A stretch of DNA of 64,000 bases from Bryobacterales bacterium (GTDB taxonomy: Bacteria > Acidobacteriota > Terriglobia > Bryobacterales > Bryobacteraceae), in assembly GCA_003162425.1 (NCBI GenBank), contig PMOK01000092.1, positions 4,377 to 68,376 on the forward strand. Direction: 5' to 3'. Shown piece after piece: positions 33,409 to 42,400 of this stretch. The notes beneath the pieces were generated by a model. The model saw nothing but the letters and a program-made list of their open reading frames with translations, was not told where the DNA came from and searched no databases. The number at the start of each line of letters is the position of its first letter. The first letter of the stretch is position 1. Position numbers and translations under genes: made by a program.

Positions 33409-34807
33409 GTCCGTCATCTCCACCCAGGGGCAGCTCGACGGTAAGAATGGTTCCAGTGCCCGGTTCGGAATGGACCATGCACTTACCCCCCAGTTGCGCA
33501 ACCCGTTCCTGAATTCCAAGCAAGCCCAGCCCTTTTACATGCTGGCTGTCGAAACCCTGGCCGTCGTCCTGAACGGACAAGTTTAAGCGCCCTGGCTCCT
33601 GTTGGACGCGAATGCGGACGCTTTTCGCGCGAGCATGACTGGCACAATTGTGGAGCGCCTCCTGGACGACGCGATAGATGCAGGTTTTGAAATCATCCGG
33701 AAGATCGTCCGGCAAATCTGCCGCGACGCTCACGTCCATCGAGGTACGCTTGGAAACCTCCCGAGCCTGCCACTTCAAAGCCGGAACCAACCCCAAATCG
33801 TCCAGCATCGATGGCCGAAGCAAGAGAGCCATGTTGCGCACCACTCGAATTGTGCCCTCCACCAACCCCCGAATGGTTTCGACTTGATTTTGAGATTGCT
33901 GCTCGGAGGGAAGCGCAAGCCCAGTTGACAAATTGCGCAGTTCAATCAGAACGGCGGAGAGCGACTGGCCGACTTCATCGTGCAGTTCCCGCGAAAGTGC
34001 CCGCCGCTCCGTCTCCTGTGCCTGGAGCAGACGCGCGGAAAGGTCTTTGAGTTGGCTGCGAGCTTCGGCGGCTTCTTGATACCGGTTGTGTGCGCGGGTT
34101 TCGAGCCGGAGGATTCGGCGTATGCTAAATGCGGCCATTCCTAATCCGAACGCTACGGCAGCGAACAGCGTGATGGCGAGCCGGATTTGAAATCTCCCCA
34201 GAAGGTCCACCACCTGGTCGTTCCCGGCGCTGAGTTGCTGCTCGTTGATGGCAGCAATCCGATCAGCGATCGCCAGCATATTCTGCCTGCGCGGATACAC
34301 CTCATCCCGCAAAAACACATATCCGAGACGCCGGCGCTCCGCAGGATCCCAGTGGAGAACCGGCTCAAGTATCCGCCAATATTCGCCAAGCTCGGCACGG
34401 AGCGCGGAATAATGCTTCACCTGCGCGGGCGCAAGTTGACTTCGATACGAATCGAGCGCCGATTTCATCTGTTGCCGAAGCTGCTCCAGGCTGATGCGAA
34501 ACTTATCCGCACGCTCTGTCTCAGGTTCCAGCAAATAATCGCGCACGTATGTGCCTGATAGATACACCTGAGAGCGAATGTCATTGAGGACATGATTTTG
34601 GAACAGGAACTGCCGCCGGATTTGATCGTCGTTTCGGCGCACGTCCTGCAGCACCCGGAGCGCATCGAGTCCGGCCACCGTCATAATCACGAGAACGCTG
34701 CCGAACCCCGCCACTAACGCGAGGCGGCTGTTGAAGGGTAAGTGATCGGATCGGTCTTTCTCGCGTGGCCCGCTGGCTTTTTGCATCGAACTGCGGCTTC
34801 CAGTCAC
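33362..34807 (-). CDS. NarL-type sensor histidine kinase (HisKA_3)
   Basis: A 481-residue membrane sensor kinase. Two transmembrane segments (about 30-50, LALVAGFGSVLVIMTVAGL; about 210-230, LAITLFAAVAFGLGMAAFS) bracket a helical periplasmic sensor of about 160 residues, of the four-helix-bundle type. A linker and a HisKA_3 dimerisation domain follow, with the phospho-His in RALSRELHDEVGQSLSA. The HATPase has an N-box in VVQEALHNCASHA, and DDGQGFD and GLGLLGIQERV. All catalytic motifs are present. The candidate operator lies 44 bp upstream of the ATG. It forms an operon with the LuxR-type regulator. Confidence 0.9.
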   Translation of the reverse strand: MTGSRSSMQKASGPREKDRSDHLPFNSRLALVAGFGSVLVIMTVAGLDALRVLQDVRRNDDQIRRQFLFQNHVLNDIRSQVYLSGTYVRDYLLEPETERADKFRISLEQLRQQMKSALDSYRSQLAPAQVKHYSALRAELGEYWRILEPVLHWDPAERRRLGYVFLRDEVYPRRQNMLAIADRIAAINEQQLSAGNDQVVDLLGRFQIRLAITLFAAVAFGLGMAAFSIRRILRLETRAHNRYQEAAEARSQLKDLSARLLQAQETERRALSRELHDEVGQSLSAVLIELRNLSTGLALPSEQQSQNQVETIRGLVEGTIRVVRNMALLLRPSMLDDLGLVPALKWQAREVSKRTSMDVSVAADLPDDLPDDFKTCIYRVVQEALHNCASHARAKSVRIRVQQEPGRLNLSVQDDGQGFDSQHVKGLGLLGIQERVAQLGGKCMVHSEPGTGTILTVELPLGGDDGHGNGNLRETDSHLVS

Positions 34808-34850
34808 AGTCTAACTGAAAGTGCAACTTTCTGACACCAACCTGTTGAGA

Positions 34851-34870
34851 AATACCAACTCTTTGGTATG
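34851..34870. promoter_or_regulatory. Inverted repeat AATACCA-N6-TGGTATG, candidate operator
   Basis: Same arms and spacer length as the site at 32239-32258. It begins 43 bp upstream of the kinase ATG and lies 60 bp before the divergent rraA-like gene, so it could act on both. Confidence 0.6.
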
Positions 34871-34929
34871 TAACGTTCTGGCGCCGGGAGCATATACTGT
34901 TACGGAAGTCGTAACCGGATATCCAAGCA

Positions 34930-35673
34930 ATGACTGAACCTGACACTGTCTTCGACAAGCTAAAAACTCTGGATACCTGCACGGCATCCAACGCCATAGA
35001 GCGGTCGAATGTACGGCTGCGGAACGAAGGATTTATCGCAGGCGCATTGCGCTGCCGTTTTCAAAATTTCGAGCCGATGCTTGGCTATGCGGTTACCGGG
35101 CGGATCCGGAGCGCCAGCGCTCCCCTGAGCGGCCGATGCTACTGCGATCGGATGGATTTCTGGAAGTACCTCGCTACTCTGCCAGAGCCTCGGGTCATGG
35201 TGTTAGAAGACGTCGATCACCGGCCGGGCCTGGGTGCATTTGTGGGCGAGATGCATGCGGTCATCGGGCTGGCATTGAACTGCATCGGATATGTCACGAA
35301 CGGCGCCGTGCGCGATTTGGTGGCAGTCAAGGAACTCGGATTTCACCTTTTCTCTGGAACCGTTTCCGTCTCTCACGCCTATGCTCATTTGGTAGATTTC
35401 GGGGACCCTGTCACGATTGGAGGCTTGAAGATTACGCCAGGAGATTTGATCCACGGCGACCGCCATGGTGTGCAGACCATCCCCTTAAAGATTGCAGCGC
35501 AGATACCGGAGGAGGCCGAGAAGGTTATGCGCTCTGAAAGTGAATGGAAAGAATTCTGCCAGTCGCCGTCACAGTCGATGTGGTGCGGGATTGGGGCGGC
35601 TATGGAATCAGATCCACGCGCCGGGGAACCGCCTACCTCGCCGGGGGCGGCCAGGGCGTGGAACTTCAGATGA
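34930..35673 (+). CDS. RraA-like protein (HMG/CHA aldolase-like) with aberrant C-terminus
   Basis: A 247-residue product of the RraA family. Members include 4-hydroxy-4-methyl-2-oxoglutarate aldolases and RNase E inhibitors. Family blocks are LDTCTASNAIE, a central GAFVGEMHAVIGLALNCIGY, TNGAVRDLVAVKELGF with the metal-site Arg-Asp, and DLIHGDRHGVQTIPL. The normal end (about EWKEFCQSP, residue ~210) is followed by ~35 unrelated residues. They come from reading out of frame through a PH-like gene remnant. The catalytic core looks complete, so activity may remain. It is divergent from the histidine kinase, with the candidate operator between. Confidence 0.82.
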   Translation: MTEPDTVFDKLKTLDTCTASNAIERSNVRLRNEGFIAGALRCRFQNFEPMLGYAVTGRIRSASAPLSGRCYCDRMDFWKYLATLPEPRVMVLEDVDHRPGLGAFVGEMHAVIGLALNCIGYVTNGAVRDLVAVKELGFHLFSGTVSVSHAYAHLVDFGDPVTIGGLKITPGDLIHGDRHGVQTIPLKIAAQIPEEAEKVMRSESEWKEFCQSPSQSMWCGIGAAMESDPRAGEPPTSPGAARAWNFR

Positions 35674-35771
35674 CCAGCGGAGGAATAGTATTGATCGGCT
35701 CACGGCGGCCCGGTGAGCTGGCGCGTGGAATTGCGAAAGAACTCAGTGCGCCAGATGCAGCCAGCGTTTGA
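35544..35771 (+). pseudogene. Remnant of a bacterial PH-domain-like protein
   Basis: In a frame different from rraA, the DNA reads VTVDVVRDWGGYGIRSTRRG, TAYLAGGGQGVELQM and IVLIGSRRPGELARGI. This matches the C-terminal end of small membrane proteins with a PH-like domain (RxYGGWGIR...GNxGVxLxL...LIGSQRPEEL). The N-terminal membrane part is missing; the join to rraA lies near 35555-35570. It overlaps the convergent gene at 35743. Confidence 0.6.
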
Positions 35772-36354
35772 TATCGGGCGCAAACTCGTGGAGAACATTA
35801 ATGCCGGCGTCAACCAAAATGGTGTCCGATCCGGCAATGAATATCGCCGACCCCGTATGATAGCGATCCGGCCACCACAGGCGCGACAGTGCGGCTGCTC
35901 CGTAGTCGCCTAGAAATTCACTATAGGAAGGCATCATTCCACCGCTACCGTTGTGACGCCAGATGGTGTGGAGAAACGCATCTCCCACTCTTCCCTGAAA
36001 ACTTGCCCTCTTCGATCGGAAATAGCGGGTGTCCTCGTGATCAATCGCCTGCACCGGAAACATGATGCTGCGCTGAATCGCGTATTGCCCTAAATGCGAA
36101 GCATAACGCTCCGCAAATGGGCCCCATCCCTCGCCCCACGCGCCCGGGCGATCGCGCAACTGATCGAACGATGCACCGATGCCGGCGTAAACCACGTTGT
36201 CGACATCGAACAAGTGCCGCCAATCGTAGCTTAGCTTCTCCTTCACGCTAAGAGCTTGCCATTCCGGAGATTCAGGCCCGGAGGTCTGGGCGGGCTGGGT
36301 AGTTGAAGTATTAGGGCTAGATTCCTGGGCCAGCATGACGCCTGAAACGGTCAC
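35743..36354 (-). CDS. Exported conserved hypothetical protein, signal peptide frameshifted
   Basis: A 203-residue product with no family I can name. The body is conserved-looking and aromatic (EKLSYDWRHLFDVDNVVYAG, GWGPFAERYASHLGQYAI, EDTRYFRSKRASF, SRLWWPDRYHTGSAI), possibly an outer-membrane or envelope protein. The first in-frame start is a GTG at 36354, giving MTVSGVMLAQES, only the end of a signal peptide. If one base is removed from the CCC at 36357-36359, the frame continues to an ATG at 36382 and reads MIVRTLLMAVTVSGVMLAQ, a complete signal peptide. Either the gene is frameshifted or there is a sequence error. Confidence 0.6.
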   Translation of the reverse strand: MTVSGVMLAQESSPNTSTTQPAQTSGPESPEWQALSVKEKLSYDWRHLFDVDNVVYAGIGASFDQLRDRPGAWGEGWGPFAERYASHLGQYAIQRSIMFPVQAIDHEDTRYFRSKRASFQGRVGDAFLHTIWRHNGSGGMMPSYSEFLGDYGAAALSRLWWPDRYHTGSAIFIAGSDTILVDAGINVLHEFAPDIKRWLHLAH

Positions 36355-36408
36355 CGCCCATCAGGAGCGTTCGAACGATCATGAATTAAAGGACTCTTCG
36401 CGACTTGA

Positions 36409-37827
36409 TTAGGTTTCAGAGTGCTGCAGGATCTTATGCTGACTGGTAGTGCTACCGTCCGTGCTTTTCAACTCGCGAAAAACGATGGTAGATAGGACGG
36501 TGATTGCGCCAAGAACAAAGACCGCGGAGTGTATGCCATGGATCATTTGCGGCGCATTAGAATGAAGGCGATCGGGAATGAAGAATCCGGTCACCAGCGA
36601 TGCCCATGCGACACCGAAGCTCATGGACATCTGCTGCATCGTACTGGCGATGGAACTTGCGCCACTGGCCTGTTGCTCGGTGACGTCGGCATAAACCAGC
36701 GTGTTCATGCTGGTATATTGCAGCGAGCTGAAAAACCCGAAACAGAACGCCAGCGCCACCATAAGCCAGACTGGCGTGCCGATGCCAATGGCCGCAAAAA
36801 GCACGATCAGCAGACCGAGGATCACGGTGTTCGAATTCAGTACGACACGGTAGCCGAAGCGAGTCAGAATCCGCGGCATGGTCATCTTCAGGCTCATGGC
36901 GGCAATGGCTTGGGGCATCATCAGCAAACCGGATTGAATCGGAGTAAAGCCGAGGCCAACTTGGTAGAGGAGCGGAAGAATAAACGGGATTCCTCCGATT
37001 CCAAGGCGCGTAAAAAAGCTCCCGCTCACCGCCGCGCGGAATGTGCGAATGCGAAACAGGCTGAGATTCAACAACGGAAACGTGGTCTTCGTGGCATGCA
37101 GTCCGTAGCCAGTAAGCAGAAGAATGGACGTAGCCAGCATCGCGAGGATTGCGGGCACACCCAGCGTATGTTCCCCGAACACTTCCAGCACGTACGATAG
37201 CAGCGCGATGCCTGAGCCAAAGAGAGTGAGGCCGACAAAATCGAGCGGATTGGATTTTTCGCGGTAGTCCGGTAGATGCAGATAGACCATGAACAGACCG
37301 ATGATGCCGATCGGAAGGTTCACGAAGAAGATGACTCGCCAATGCAGATAAGCGACGATCAGGCCACCGGCGATGGGCCCCAACATTGGACCAACCAGGC
37401 CAGGGATGGCGACGAAGCTCATGGCGCGGATGAGTTCGGACTTCGCAAATGTCCGCACAATGGTCAACCGTCCCACCGGCACCATCATGGCGCCGCCGCA
37501 ACCTTGTAGGACGCGACACGCCACCAGCACGTGAATGTTGGTGGATATCCCGCACAGAAACGAGCCGAACGTGAACAAACCAATTGCGGAGGCGAACACG
37601 CGGCGCGTCCCGAATCGGTCCGCCATCCAACCGCTGATCGGAATGAATACCGCGAGACTCAACGTGTAGCTCGACAGCACCGCCTTCATGCTGAGCGGAG
37701 CCACCTTCAGAGCCGCCGCAATGGTGGGCACGGCGGTGTTCAGAATGGTGGTGTCGAGCGACTCCATGAAGAACGCGACTGCGACCAGCCACGGCAACAG
37801 TCGCTTGCTGGATGTGCCCGCTGCCAT
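36409..37827 (-). CDS. MFS drug:H+ antiporter, DHA2 (EmrB/QacA-like) family
   Basis: A 472-residue transporter with about 14 predicted transmembrane helices. Family motifs are the N-terminal FFMESLDTTILNTAVPTIAA (motif D1-like), GWMADRFGTRRVF (motif A) and RVLQGCGGAMMVP (motif B). GLVGPMLGPIAGGLIV is motif C, which marks exporters. No MFP (EmrA) or outer-membrane partner is adjacent. A multidrug or small-molecule export role is inferred. It is the last gene before a palindromic repeat and is separated by about 55 bp from the hypothetical gene downstream of it. Confidence 0.9.
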   Translation of the reverse strand: MAAGTSSKRLLPWLVAVAFFMESLDTTILNTAVPTIAAALKVAPLSMKAVLSSYTLSLAVFIPISGWMADRFGTRRVFASAIGLFTFGSFLCGISTNIHVLVACRVLQGCGGAMMVPVGRLTIVRTFAKSELIRAMSFVAIPGLVGPMLGPIAGGLIVAYLHWRVIFFVNLPIGIIGLFMVYLHLPDYREKSNPLDFVGLTLFGSGIALLSYVLEVFGEHTLGVPAILAMLATSILLLTGYGLHATKTTFPLLNLSLFRIRTFRAAVSGSFFTRLGIGGIPFILPLLYQVGLGFTPIQSGLLMMPQAIAAMSLKMTMPRILTRFGYRVVLNSNTVILGLLIVLFAAIGIGTPVWLMVALAFCFGFFSSLQYTSMNTLVYADVTEQQASGASSIASTMQQMSMSFGVAWASLVTGFFIPDRLHSNAPQMIHGIHSAVFVLGAITVLSTIVFRELKSTDGSTTSQHKILQHSET

Positions 37828-37907
37828 TAGGTCACGGTAGCAGACTCGTCAATAGTGTTCTTGCCTGAGCCTGAGTTGAGCTTGAGATTGAGAAGCTGTG
37901 AAAAATC

Positions 37908-37989
37908 GGTTGGCAGGCGAAAGCGCCTGCCCCACAAGAATGTTAACCATTGCACGTCAATGTGGGGCAGACGCTTTCGTCTGCCAACC
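37908..37989. repeat. Nested palindrome with 27-bp arms
   Basis: The arm GGTTGGCAGGCGAAAGCGCC (from 37908) and its continuation TGCCCCA are answered by TGGGGCAGACGCTTTCGTCT (from 37963) and GCCAACC. The two mismatches are compensatory inside small hairpins (GGCGAAAGCGCC versus AGACGAAAGCGTCT). It lies between the MFS and the second DUF3300 genes. Confidence 0.8.
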
Positions 37990-38016
37990 CGGCGATCATT
38001 CCGCAGCTAGCAACTA

Positions 38017-39342
38017 TTACTTTTTGTGGGAGCCGCCGTGCGAGTGTCCGCCGCCACCGGAATGGCCGTGACCACCCGAGTGTCCGCCGCCTCTCGCGTG
38101 ACCGGACGATTTCGGAGCGGAGTAATGCGGCGACGAGGATCTTCCACCGGAAGAGCGCGATGCTGAATAGTGAGAAGACGGCGAGGACCAGCCATGGCCG
38201 GACGAGCGGGCGCTTGAATAGCCGCCGCGAGATGCACCACGCGATGCGACGCCAGCATAGTTAGACGAGTTGGCCGAGCACGCGGCGCTGGCGGAGAGAC
38301 CGCGATAGGCTTCCGCCTGCCGGCTGCTGCCTTGGTAGCTGGATCCAGAATATCCAGAGCGGCCTGCGTTGTAGGACCGGCCAGAGTAACCGCGGCTCAC
38401 AGAACCACCATAGCGGGCGCTGGCATATCCATGCCCATACGTAACGCCCAGCCGATGGCTGGGATTGTGCACCCATGCCGCACGGCTCGCGTAGCCGTAG
38501 CCGCCGTGAAAACCATAACCGCCGTAACCGTGAAATCCGAAGTGGCTGAAGAACAGACCGTTCAGAAAAAGGCCGTGGCTCAACCAACTGAGGCCCCAGC
38601 CCCAACCACCGAAGCTCAATAATCCGGCGAATAGACCGCCCAGAAACGTGCCAACAGCGTAGCTGATGCCAAGCCCGACCCCTGGATAGCCGAGCGGCGG
38701 ATAGTAGCCGTACGCAGGCGGTCCCCAAACGTAAACAGGATTGTAAATGGGCGGATAGACCATCTGTGGATCGGTGGGTTGAATCACGATCGCGTTCTGG
38801 CCGTTCTGCTGTTCGTAAGTGACCCGTTGCTGCGGCGTGTTCGTCAAACGCCCGTTGTCGCGAGCGGAAGCGCGGAGCCGCTGGATGGCGTCCATTACAT
38901 CGGCTTGCTCGGATAGAAACGCGTTGCCGAGGTCCGTGGTCCACTGGATGTCACGAGTGAGCATGCTCAAGACTTGCGGGAACGCAACCAGGGCTTGGAC
39001 GCTTGGGTCCCAGGGCTGCTGTTTGGCGGCTTCCACCAACTCGCGTCCGCGCAGTCCTGGATTACGTCCGATCCACTGCTGGGCTTCGGTGATCTCGGCG
39101 GGATAGGTACTGGCTGCGAGAACCTGGCTCAACAGCAAATCCGGATAGAGAGCAATGGGAGCCACCAGGTTACTCAGTTCTTGCGGCGACAATCGTGGGC
39201 CATTCGGAGGCTGTTGCTGTTGGTAAGCGGGGGGATTCTGCGGATCCGGGGGCGGAGCCTGCGCCACGGCCGGCAAGCTCACCCCAGCCAAAATAGCAGT
39301 GGAAATCAGAATGGCTCGGTTCGTTATCACGACAGGCTCCAA
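38017..39342 (-). CDS. DUF3300 exported protein with Ser/Gly/His-rich tail (second paralogue)
   Basis: A 441-residue paralogue of the protein at 30723. It has a signal peptide (about 1-28), then DUF3300 (about 50-255) with LVAPIALYPDLLLSQVLAAS, QPWDPSVQALVAFPQVLSML and DIQWTTDLGNAFLSEQADVM, each nearly identical in pattern to the first copy. A Gly/Tyr/His region (FHGYGGYGFHGGYGYASRAA) and a Ser/Gly/His tail ending in HSHGGSHKK follow. The tail has no 13-residue repeat, so the two copies diverged mainly there. It is monocistronic. Possible metal binding by the His-rich tail is an inference from composition. Confidence 0.85.
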   Translation of the reverse strand: MEPVVITNRAILISTAILAGVSLPAVAQAPPPDPQNPPAYQQQQPPNGPRLSPQELSNLVAPIALYPDLLLSQVLAASTYPAEITEAQQWIGRNPGLRGRELVEAAKQQPWDPSVQALVAFPQVLSMLTRDIQWTTDLGNAFLSEQADVMDAIQRLRASARDNGRLTNTPQQRVTYEQQNGQNAIVIQPTDPQMVYPPIYNPVYVWGPPAYGYYPPLGYPGVGLGISYAVGTFLGGLFAGLLSFGGWGWGLSWLSHGLFLNGLFFSHFGFHGYGGYGFHGGYGYASRAAWVHNPSHRLGVTYGHGYASARYGGSVSRGYSGRSYNAGRSGYSGSSYQGSSRQAEAYRGLSASAACSANSSNYAGVASRGASRGGYSSARSSGHGWSSPSSHYSASRSSGGRSSSPHYSAPKSSGHARGGGHSGGHGHSGGGGHSHGGSHKK

Positions 39343-39459
39343 TCGTTCCCCTGGACGCGCCCGGATTGGTCCAGGTCACGCAGTGGGCGATTAATTTCCG
39401 ATAATACTACGTTGGTTTGTTGCAACACCAGGTTGCGGATCGCTGCGGCCTGTCGCGAC

Positions 39460-42400
39460 CTACTGTAACTCGACGACCGCGGTGTTAGCGAACAACGCTC
39501 CCACGGCGATGGTCAAAGCGTTTGGCCCCGAGGGCAGCCCCGTGGGCACAACCACATCTATCTGGTTCAGCCCGGCGAACCCAGGCGCGAGACCTGCGAA
39601 CAACACTTTCGCGTTCACGCCGCCGATGGTTACCAGTGGCGTAATCTGATCCATCGCCAACGGGTTGGTGGGAGCGCCAGCGTCGTCGGCCGGCGCATTT
39701 GAGACCGGGCCGAGACCCGTTGCGAATATCTCCACAATCTCGCCGCCAGCCGCTTGCGAAGCCACGCTCACCGGTTGCCCATTCATATGGACCACAGCTG
39801 GGTCGCCAGCCGCATCCGTCAAGAACAAGCCTGGCGATTCCGGCGTAATGGGCACGCCGCTGACTTCCGCCACCCCGGTCGCCGTTGAAACGAGAATCGT
39901 GGCCGTGGTCTCGCCGGCCAGTTCATAGGGCACGAAGAAGTTGATCTGGAGGGGCGACGCGTAAAACAGCGGCGCGGCGATTCCGTTGATGGTCACCGAT
40001 GCGCCGCCCAGCGTCAGCGGCAGCGGAAATGTCGCTGCCGTCGCGGTGTTCAATGCCAGGTTCAGGCCGAACATGGTCGCGATGGAACCGATGCCGAGCG
40101 GGACTTTAGAAACCATAGGTGCCGCATTGACAACTCCAGCGCCAGTAAAGGCGGGCGCGCTAGTGGATGCCAATACTACACATGTGACGACGCCAGCAGG
40201 CGAATTGAGGCTCGTAAATATCAGCGATACCGGGCCAGCGTGTAGCGGCGTCCATACACCCGTATAGGTTCCGCCGCCCACATCCGTGAGGAGCACCGGT
40301 GCATCACCGGTAGTGAATGCAACTTGCACCGTCGCGCCGGTGACCGGCGAGCCTATCGAGCTGAGGATGGAGGCTTCGAGAGCAACCGGCACGCCCACAT
40401 TGGCGATGAAGTCGCCGGCTGGCTGAATGGGTTGTAGTGTATTTTCCGACGTCGCCGCCGTGGTCCCGGAGGAAACAACCAACGTCACAGGGATAATCAA
40501 TCCTGCGTTGGATGTTCCGGTAGCGCCTATCGCCACCTGACCTGTGTAACTGCCGGGCTGCAAACCAGTGAGGTTCGCCGTCACTGTGATATTCCCGTTG
40601 CCGCTTCCCGACACAGGCGATACCGTGAGCCACGTTCCACCCGAACTGGTCAGCGCGACGGCGCTCCACGAGAACGGTCCGGCATCCGAAGTTAAAGCAA
40701 TAGTCTGGCTGAGTGGAACGCTGGTGGATACGTTCGCGGGTGCAGTGAATAACACGCCACCAGGCATCGCGCTGAGCGTGCCCGGCAAGGTAGCGCTGCC
40801 CAGATCCAGCACAACAGGAACCAGCAGCGTATTTCCCGCGCCCGGGCTTTCAACCGAAATGTAGGCGACGTAATAACCCGCCGCGAGGCCGCTGGTATTG
40901 ACCGATACGGGAATGGAGCCAGGCGTGGCTCCGCTCGCGCCATTGAGCGACAGCCAGTTCATCCCGGTTGTCATGCTGGCGCTTGCGGTAAACGAAACTG
41001 CGGCACCCGTGGTGGTTGTGACAGGCAGCAATTGCGGGGCGAACGAACTGCCCGCCAAGCCACGGAATTCGAGCAACGGGACCGTGGATATCAGATCGGG
41101 CAGCGCCGAGAGGTTCAGGACAACAGCAACATTGGCCGGCGCCACTCCCGGGCTGCTGAAAGCGATATTGCCGAGATACTGCCCGGCAGCCAGGCCGGAC
41201 GGATTGATTTGTACCGTTACCGTGGACGGCACATTGCCGGAAGCGGAGCTGCCGGACGCGGGGGAAACCGAAAGCCAGGGGCTACCTGGGTCGGGCATCG
41301 CAGTCCAGGCAAGTGTTCCGGTACCTGCGTTTGGCACTTCCACTACGCGCGTGATCGGCGTAGTGGACCCGGCCGCTGCGTTCACGATGACCGCCGCCGG
41401 CGTCAGTGCGAACTCCGGGGCCGACGGAGTAACGACGTTCAGCGTCACCGCAACCATCTGATGCTGGCTGCCGGAGGTCACCGTAATCGTACTCGGATAG
41501 CTGCCTGGCGCCAGTCCCGCTGCGTCGATGCTGGCGGTCATCACGGCGGGCGTGGCGCCCGAAGTTGCTCCCAACGTGAGCCAGGACGGATTGCCGCTGT
41601 CCGACGCCTTCCACTGCAGCGTGCCCGAACCCGTGTTGGATACGGCGATGCTCGCGGGCAGCGGTTTGCCCCCGCCCTGCACCACCGTGAACGCCAGCGC
41701 CGGTGGCAACACCGATAGCTGCGCAGGAGCAGTGGGGGCTAAGCCATTTTCGAAGAAAGTCGCCACTTTACTCAATCCGCTTACGCTGGCCAAAATCACG
41801 ATGGCTCCGGCGGCCGTGGGTGTCGCTGTTATCTCGGCCGTCCCGTTAAAGCCGGTTGTGACGTTCGTCGCGCTCAAAGTCGCGGAACCGGAAAATACAC
41901 TGAATGAGACCACTACACCGCTCATGGCGTTACCAAACTGATCATTCACTACCACCACCAGAGGCGCGGCGAACGCGTTATCCAGCGCGGCGGTTTGCTC
42001 ACTACCGCTCAATACAGTAATACTTGCGGGCTGCGGCGGAGGTGGCGGAGGGGGGGTGACAGTCAGGGTGCCATTGACGAAGGTGAACGTGTAATTGACC
42101 GCCGAAAGCGTCCCCAGCGCGGCAATGATGGGATAGTTGCCTACAGGCGACGACGCTGTAGCTGTGGTGGTCAGGCTGGGCGCCCCGCTTACCACGGCCA
42201 AAGTATCGCCATTGACGAAGCCGGTGATGGTGGCCGTAAATGTTGGCAGGGGCGCACCGGCAACTTTGCTGGCGTTGTTAGCGGTCACTGTCAAGACAGC
42301 CTTACTTACCGTACCTCCAGTGTTGGTCAGCGCGAAATTCGCCGTGGCGGGACTGGCTTGATCGGGCGTGGTTGCGCTGGCGGCGACAGTGTAGGGACCA

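Noticed and set aside
36557-37792. 411-codon open frame on the minus strand overlapping the MFS transporter
   Set aside because: It is a shifted frame of the transporter gene, with a His/Arg-rich translation and no membrane segments. The transporter frame has all the MFS motifs.
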